Part shown: positions 40,779 through 44,000 of the stretch, in pieces | Layout of the letters: every line of letters begins with the position of its first letter | How positions within the stretch are numbered: the stretch's first letter is position 1 | Assembly (NCBI GenBank): GCA_020852255.1 | Contig: JADZBD010000019.1 | Coordinates: 1-44,000, forward strand | Direction of reading: 5' to 3' | Source: Bacteroidia bacterium | Lineage (GTDB): Bacteria > Bacteroidota > Bacteroidia > JADZBD01 | DNA length: 44,000 bases | Position numbers and translations under genes: made by a program | Notes under the pieces: generated by a model | Told to the model about the DNA's origin: nothing | Database searches by the model: none | The model's input: the letters and a program-made list of their open reading frames with translations, nothing else

Positions 40779-41534
40779 ATGAAACGAATCTTATTTATAC
40801 TGACCGTTCTGCTTGCTCCGGCAACGGTTTTTTCCCAAACGCTTTTTCTGGAAGCTAAAGGGGGTTACAAATCCACCTGGCTTCTGAATAAGAATGTGTC
40901 CGACGACGGCAACGAACAGGATTATGCCGCAGGATGGGGAAATCACTACGGTTTGGGCGCTTCCATGTATTTTAACAAAACGGTCGGGCTGGGAATAGAT
41001 TTTCTTATGAATACCCACACCGGTGCTTATTCGGGGGAATTTGATTCGGTTGACTATACATCCAATGTACGCCTGAAAACCATTGATATTCCGTTAATGC
41101 TGAAGCTTAAAACGGAACAGGGAGGATTTCTGGAGTTTGGTGTGCAATATTCCAGTATCAGTTCCGCAAAGTACAGCTATGATTTTAATATGACCCTGCC
41201 GAACAGTACGATCCTGCAGAGCGATTCTTCAATGGCTGTGGACACCAGTTATTCATCCTCCAACTTGTCGCTGGTGTTCGGGCTGGGCATCCAGATCAAA
41301 TTCACCGACCGGATCGGACTCCGGACCGGCTTCCGTTTTGAATATGGCTTATCGGATCTGGTAGGTGTAGATGGTTTTGGAAGGGATCTTTCCAAAGATC
41401 ATTTTCCTTACGGAAACAATCCGCTCTTCTTCAACAATTATGATTCCTACCAGAAAACCAATACGGCATCAGGATCTTTTATGCTGGGGGTTTATTTTAT
41501 ACTGGGAAGTGAAAAAGATTCAACTGTCCCGTAG
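40779..41534 (+). CDS. Outer-membrane beta-barrel protein (OMP_b-brl_2-like)
   Basis: 251 aa. Signal peptide 1-19 (LLAPATVFSQ). The mature chain is a small barrel: strands LFLEAKGGYKSTWLLN, YGLGASMYFNKTVGLGIDF, LKTIDIPLMLKLKTEQGGFLEFG, LSLVFGLGIQIKFTDRIGLRTGFRFEYGL and the C-terminal SGSFMLGVYFILG. The IPLMLK motif is typical of the PorT-like/outer membrane beta-barrel family of Bacteroidota. There is no partner to suggest a substrate; a structural or porin role is possible. It is the first gene of an operon whose next gene starts 3 bp after its stop. Confidence 0.82.
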   Translation: MKRILFILTVLLAPATVFSQTLFLEAKGGYKSTWLLNKNVSDDGNEQDYAAGWGNHYGLGASMYFNKTVGLGIDFLMNTHTGAYSGEFDSVDYTSNVRLKTIDIPLMLKLKTEQGGFLEFGVQYSSISSAKYSYDFNMTLPNSTILQSDSSMAVDTSYSSSNLSLVFGLGIQIKFTDRIGLRTGFRFEYGLSDLVGVDGFGRDLSKDHFPYGNNPLFFNNYDSYQKTNTASGSFMLGVYFILGSEKDSTVP

Positions 41535-41537
41535 CGA

Positions 41538-42917
41538 GTGATCGAAGAACTAGAGAAGATCCTCGGGAAAGAGCATGTGTTTACTGCCAGAGCAGTACTT
41601 GAAAATTACGCACATGACGAAACCGAGGATCTTTCTTTTATGCCGGTTGTAGTGGTGAAACCTCGCACCCGGGAGGAAGTTTCCCGGATAATCAAATTGG
41701 CGAACAATCATAGAATTCCTGTAACCCCTCGCGGAGCGGGCACAGGATTAAGCGGGGGGGCTCTGCCGGTGAACGGAGGCATTCTGCTTTCAATGGAGCG
41801 GTTCAATTCCATCCTGGAAATAGATGAGCGCAATCTGCAGGCCACTGTGGAGCCGGGTGTTATCACGCAGGTTTTCCAGGATACGGTGGCGGCAAAAGGC
41901 CTGTTCTATCCGCCCGATCCGGCCAGCAGAGGAAGTTGTTTTATAGGGGGAAATATTGCAGAAAACTCCGGCGGACCGAGGGCGGTCAAATACGGGGTTA
42001 CGAAGGATTATGTACTCAATCTCGAAGTAGTGCTTCCTACCGGGGAAATCATCTGGACCGGGGCCAATACATTAAAGAATTCCACCGGCTACAACCTTAC
42101 TCAGCTGATGGTGGGAAGCGAGGGAACACTGGGGGTTGTTACTAAAATTGTATTCCGTCTTATTCCTTTGCCCAAGAAAAATGTGGTAATGCTCGTGCCC
42201 TTTACTTCACCGGAAAGGGCGTGTGAGGCTGTTGCGGCCGTTTTCCGGGAGGGGATAACCCCGAGTTGCATGGAATTCATGGAGCGGGATGCGATTGACT
42301 GGACAATGAAATTCATTGACGGCGTACAGGTGCCTGTTGAGAAGAATGTAATGGCTCATCTGCTGATAGAGCTGGATGGGAATGCGGATGATGTGCTGAT
42401 GAAAGAAGCGGAAAGGATTGCAATGGTTGTGCAGCGTTTTGATTGCGGGGAGATTTTGTTCGCAGATTCGGAGGAGCAGAAAAACAACCTCTGGAAACTC
42501 CGGCGAAGGGTAGGGGAGGCGGTGAAATCTCACAGCGTTTTTAAGGAAGAGGATACCGTGGTGCCCCGTGCCGAACTTCCGGCGCTTCTTACCGGCGTGA
42601 AGGAGATAGGAAGGAAATATGGGTTCCGTTCGGTGTGCTTCGGCCATGCAGGTGACGGAAATATGCATGTGAATATCTTGAAAGAGGATATGAGCGATGA
42701 ACGATGGAATACAGAGGTTCCGAAAGGTATCCGCGAAATATTTGAACTGTGCGTTCGACTAAAAGGCACTATTTCCGGTGAACATGGCATAGGGCTTGTG
42801 CAGAAGAATTATATGGATATCGCCTTTTCAGAGAAGGCATTGGAATTGCAGAAGCAGTTAAAGAAAGTGTTTGATCCAAATCATATTTTAAACCCGGGTA
42901 AAATGTTTCCCGATTAG
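41538..42917 (+). CDS. FAD-linked 2-hydroxyacid oxidase/dehydrogenase, GlcD-like
   Basis: 459 aa from a GTG at 41538. VAO-type flavoprotein. The FAD-binding loop TPRGAGTGLSGGALP is at about 63-77, followed by GNIAENSGGPRAVKYG and SEGTLGVVTKI. The C-terminal cap carries the substrate/metal motif FGHAGDGNMHVNIL and SGEHGIG. This matches glycolate oxidase subunit GlcD and D-lactate dehydrogenase: oxidation of a D-2-hydroxyacid to a 2-oxoacid with electrons passed to a carrier. The substrate cannot be fixed; no glcE/glcF or lldEF/lutABC gene is in the window. It is cytoplasmic or peripheral to the inner membrane. The TonB-C gene starts 1 bp after its stop. Confidence 0.9.
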   Translation: MIEELEKILGKEHVFTARAVLENYAHDETEDLSFMPVVVVKPRTREEVSRIIKLANNHRIPVTPRGAGTGLSGGALPVNGGILLSMERFNSILEIDERNLQATVEPGVITQVFQDTVAAKGLFYPPDPASRGSCFIGGNIAENSGGPRAVKYGVTKDYVLNLEVVLPTGEIIWTGANTLKNSTGYNLTQLMVGSEGTLGVVTKIVFRLIPLPKKNVVMLVPFTSPERACEAVAAVFREGITPSCMEFMERDAIDWTMKFIDGVQVPVEKNVMAHLLIELDGNADDVLMKEAERIAMVVQRFDCGEILFADSEEQKNNLWKLRRRVGEAVKSHSVFKEEDTVVPRAELPALLTGVKEIGRKYGFRSVCFGHAGDGNMHVNILKEDMSDERWNTEVPKGIREIFELCVRLKGTISGEHGIGLVQKNYMDIAFSEKALELQKQLKKVFDPNHILNPGKMFPD

Positions 42918-42918
42918 C

Positions 42919-43443
42919 ATGAAAATAGCAACTCTTATAGGACTGATCTTTTTCTGTGTAGATTTTTTTGCTCAGGATGTGGTGCAGCCCGACAGTATCC
43001 AATCGGATTCCCAGAAAGTGATAGTTGTAAAGAAGCCAGTGAAAGATCCTTGTATAGTAACAGCCGGCTCAGATACCGCCTACCTTATGGAATGTACGGA
43101 TCAGGATCCGGAATTTGAAGGGGGCACTACAGCTATGTATCAGTACATTGGGAAAAAGCTAAAATACCCTAATGAAGCCCGCGCACTCGGGATTCAGGGG
43201 CGTGTATATATAAGTTTTTTTGTCAACCCGGATGGAACCATTGGTAATGTTTCTTTGCTTAAAGGGATAAATGCAACTGCCAAGGATTCAACCAAACAAA
43301 AAGAGTACACTGTGGCAGTGGAAGAAATGCACAGCCGGGCGATCACGGTCATCAAGGAAATGCCCAACTGGAAGCCGGGCTTCAAAGGAGGAGTTGCAGT
43401 ACGGACCCGTTATGTCATTCCCATTATGTACAGGATACAATAA
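42919..43443 (+). CDS. Exported TonB C-terminal-domain protein
   Basis: 174 aa. Residues 1-19 look like a cleavable signal peptide (GLIFFCVDFFAQ). A 40-residue spacer follows, then a TonB_C domain (about 65-172) with FEGGTTAMYQYIGKKLKYPNEA, QGRVYISFFVNPDGTIGNVSLLKG and MPNWKPGFKGG, the normal family motifs including the YP...A and GxV strand. A usual TonB has an uncleaved N-terminal anchor and a Pro-rich spanner; both are missing here. It is therefore probably a free periplasmic domain, perhaps binding receptors or peptidoglycan rather than transducing energy. It is cotranslated with neighbours: 1 bp after glcD-like and 1 bp overlap with the next gene. Confidence 0.88.
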   Translation: MKIATLIGLIFFCVDFFAQDVVQPDSIQSDSQKVIVVKKPVKDPCIVTAGSDTAYLMECTDQDPEFEGGTTAMYQYIGKKLKYPNEARALGIQGRVYISFFVNPDGTIGNVSLLKGINATAKDSTKQKEYTVAVEEMHSRAITVIKEMPNWKPGFKGGVAVRTRYVIPIMYRIQ

Positions 43444-43823
43444 TGATAGAATCGGTTCTTTTTATTGTTATCACACATTTTGTGGCGGACTTTCTCTGCC
43501 AGACAGATAAGATGGCGCTGAACAAGAGCCATTCCCTGAAATGGCTTTCCCTGCATGTATTAACGTATACGGCTGTTTTGGGAGTATCTTCCACCATATT
43601 CATGCAGGCAGCGGGGTGGGGGAATATTTTACTGTTTATTGGAATGAACGGCGGGCTTCATTTCATCACCGATTTCTTCACCAGCAAGGCCACATCCAGA
43701 TTGTATAAGTTAGAATCGAAACACTGGTTCTTTGTGATGATCGGCCTGGATCAGATGATTCACTATTTGTGTTTATTTCTGACGCTGGAGTACATTGAAA
43801 ATTCTCTGCCACCGCCGGTTTAA
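43443..43823 (+). CDS. DUF3307-family small membrane protein
   Basis: 126 aa with about four hydrophobic segments. The N-terminal motif THFVADFLCQTDKMA (10-24) with conserved His, Asp and Gln, and a second GLHFITDFFTSK (about 75-86), match DUF3307, a family of small integral membrane proteins often found near mobile or phage-like genes or alone. Function unknown; the paired H-x3-D motifs could bind a metal (inference). Its ATG overlaps the previous stop as TAATG (43441-43445). The stop codon at 43821 is the first base triplet of the 92-bp repeat array. Confidence 0.85.
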   Translation: MIESVLFIVITHFVADFLCQTDKMALNKSHSLKWLSLHVLTYTAVLGVSSTIFMQAAGWGNILLFIGMNGGLHFITDFFTSKATSRLYKLESKHWFFVMIGLDQMIHYLCLFLTLEYIENSLPPPV

Positions 43824-44000
43824 TCAATGGTTTCACGCAGAGGACGCAAAGGTTTCGCAGAGGGGACGGAGAATCATGTTTCTTTCTTTGCGTAATGTTA
43901 TCTCCACGGGTCTAATCAGTGGTTCCAGGCAGAGGACGCAAAGGTTTCGCAGAGGGGACGGAGAATTGTGTTTCTTTCTTTGCGTAATGTTATCTCCGCG
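43821..44000. repeat. 92-bp tandem repeat, about two units, running off the window
   Basis: Unit 1 is 43821-43912 and unit 2 is 43913-44000 (88 bp visible). They differ at 6 of 88 positions. Each unit carries CGCAGAGGACGCAAAGG, CGCAGAGGGGACGG and TTTCTTTCTTTGCG. ACGCAAAG (43844-43851; 43936-43943) can pair with CTTTGCGT (43886-43893; 43978-43985), and GGAGA (43868-43872; 43960-43964) with TCTCC (43901-43905; 43993-43997). All these arms are unchanged between units. Motifs of this CGCAGAGGACGCAAAGG kind recur in intergenic DNA of several phyla, to my recollection. The array may contain more units downstream. Confidence 0.85.

Noticed and set aside
1-44000. CRISPR arrays, tRNA/rRNA genes, insertion sequences, phage integrases and defence systems
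   Set aside because: I looked for repeat-spacer patterns, cloverleaf-like ends, transposase motifs and nuclease/helicase pairs and found none. The only DNA repeat array is at 43821-44000, which has no spacers.

Overview
The window is chromosomal DNA from a member of the Bacteroidota; no finer placement is possible from the sequence alone. The evidence is: type IX secretion (T9SS) C-terminal sorting domains of both type A and type B, a PorP/SprF protein, SprB-type repeats, a CarboxypepD_reg/plug outer-membrane receptor, almost no Shine-Dalgarno sequences, and many copies of the Bacteroidota -7 promoter element TAnnTTTG in front of genes. Coding density is very high, and adjacent genes often overlap by ATGA/GTGA. 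I see no tRNA, rRNA, CRISPR array, insertion sequence or phage integrase.

Layout. 1-211: start of an exported tail-fibre-like protein (minus strand, runs off the window). 341-6037: a tight minus-strand operon ettA-hisS-hutH-NTR-like exported protein-ppa, built around translation and histidine. 6118-7520: exported protein plus a SpoU/TrmH RNA methyltransferase (minus). 7581-8438: UbiA prenyltransferase (plus). 8644-9381: TerC-family membrane protein (minus). 9558-11801: padR-pspC operon with a palindromic candidate operator and a strong terminator. 11845-12564: mtgA (minus). 12616-15047: two paralogous HisKA_2-type membrane histidine kinases overlapping by 4 bp. 15114-17768: outer-membrane receptor. 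17781-19294: ferredoxin and U32-family protein (minus). 19395-20921: CotH-kinase-family secreted protein. 20926-23672: two overlapping TPR sensor-like genes (minus), followed by a non-coding stretch that holds an orphan fragment of their tail. 23999-30407: outer-membrane barrel protein, PorP/SprF and a giant SprB-like T9SS substrate (minus). 30488-33634: Asp-box beta-propeller protein (minus). 33684-36310: two more overlapping TPR sensor-like genes (plus). 36352-37737: unknown exported protein. 37762-40611: PKD/T9SS protein (minus). 40779-43823: compact plus-strand operon of a beta-barrel protein, a GlcD-like flavoprotein, a TonB-C-domain protein and a DUF3307 membrane protein. 43821-44000: start of a 92-bp tandem repeat array.

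How the genes work together. The cell-surface theme dominates: T9SS substrates with a likely partner (PorP/SprF), outer-membrane barrels and envelope sensors. The most unusual element is a set of four TPR-TM-coiled-coil proteins plus one orphan fragment. All share a short C-terminal tail resembling the linker that precedes SpoIIE phosphatase domains in larger Bacteroidota sensors, yet every copy stops within about ten residues of that motif and has no output domain. With the two kinases that lack response regulators, this suggests stand-alone sensors acting through partners encoded elsewhere; that is inference.
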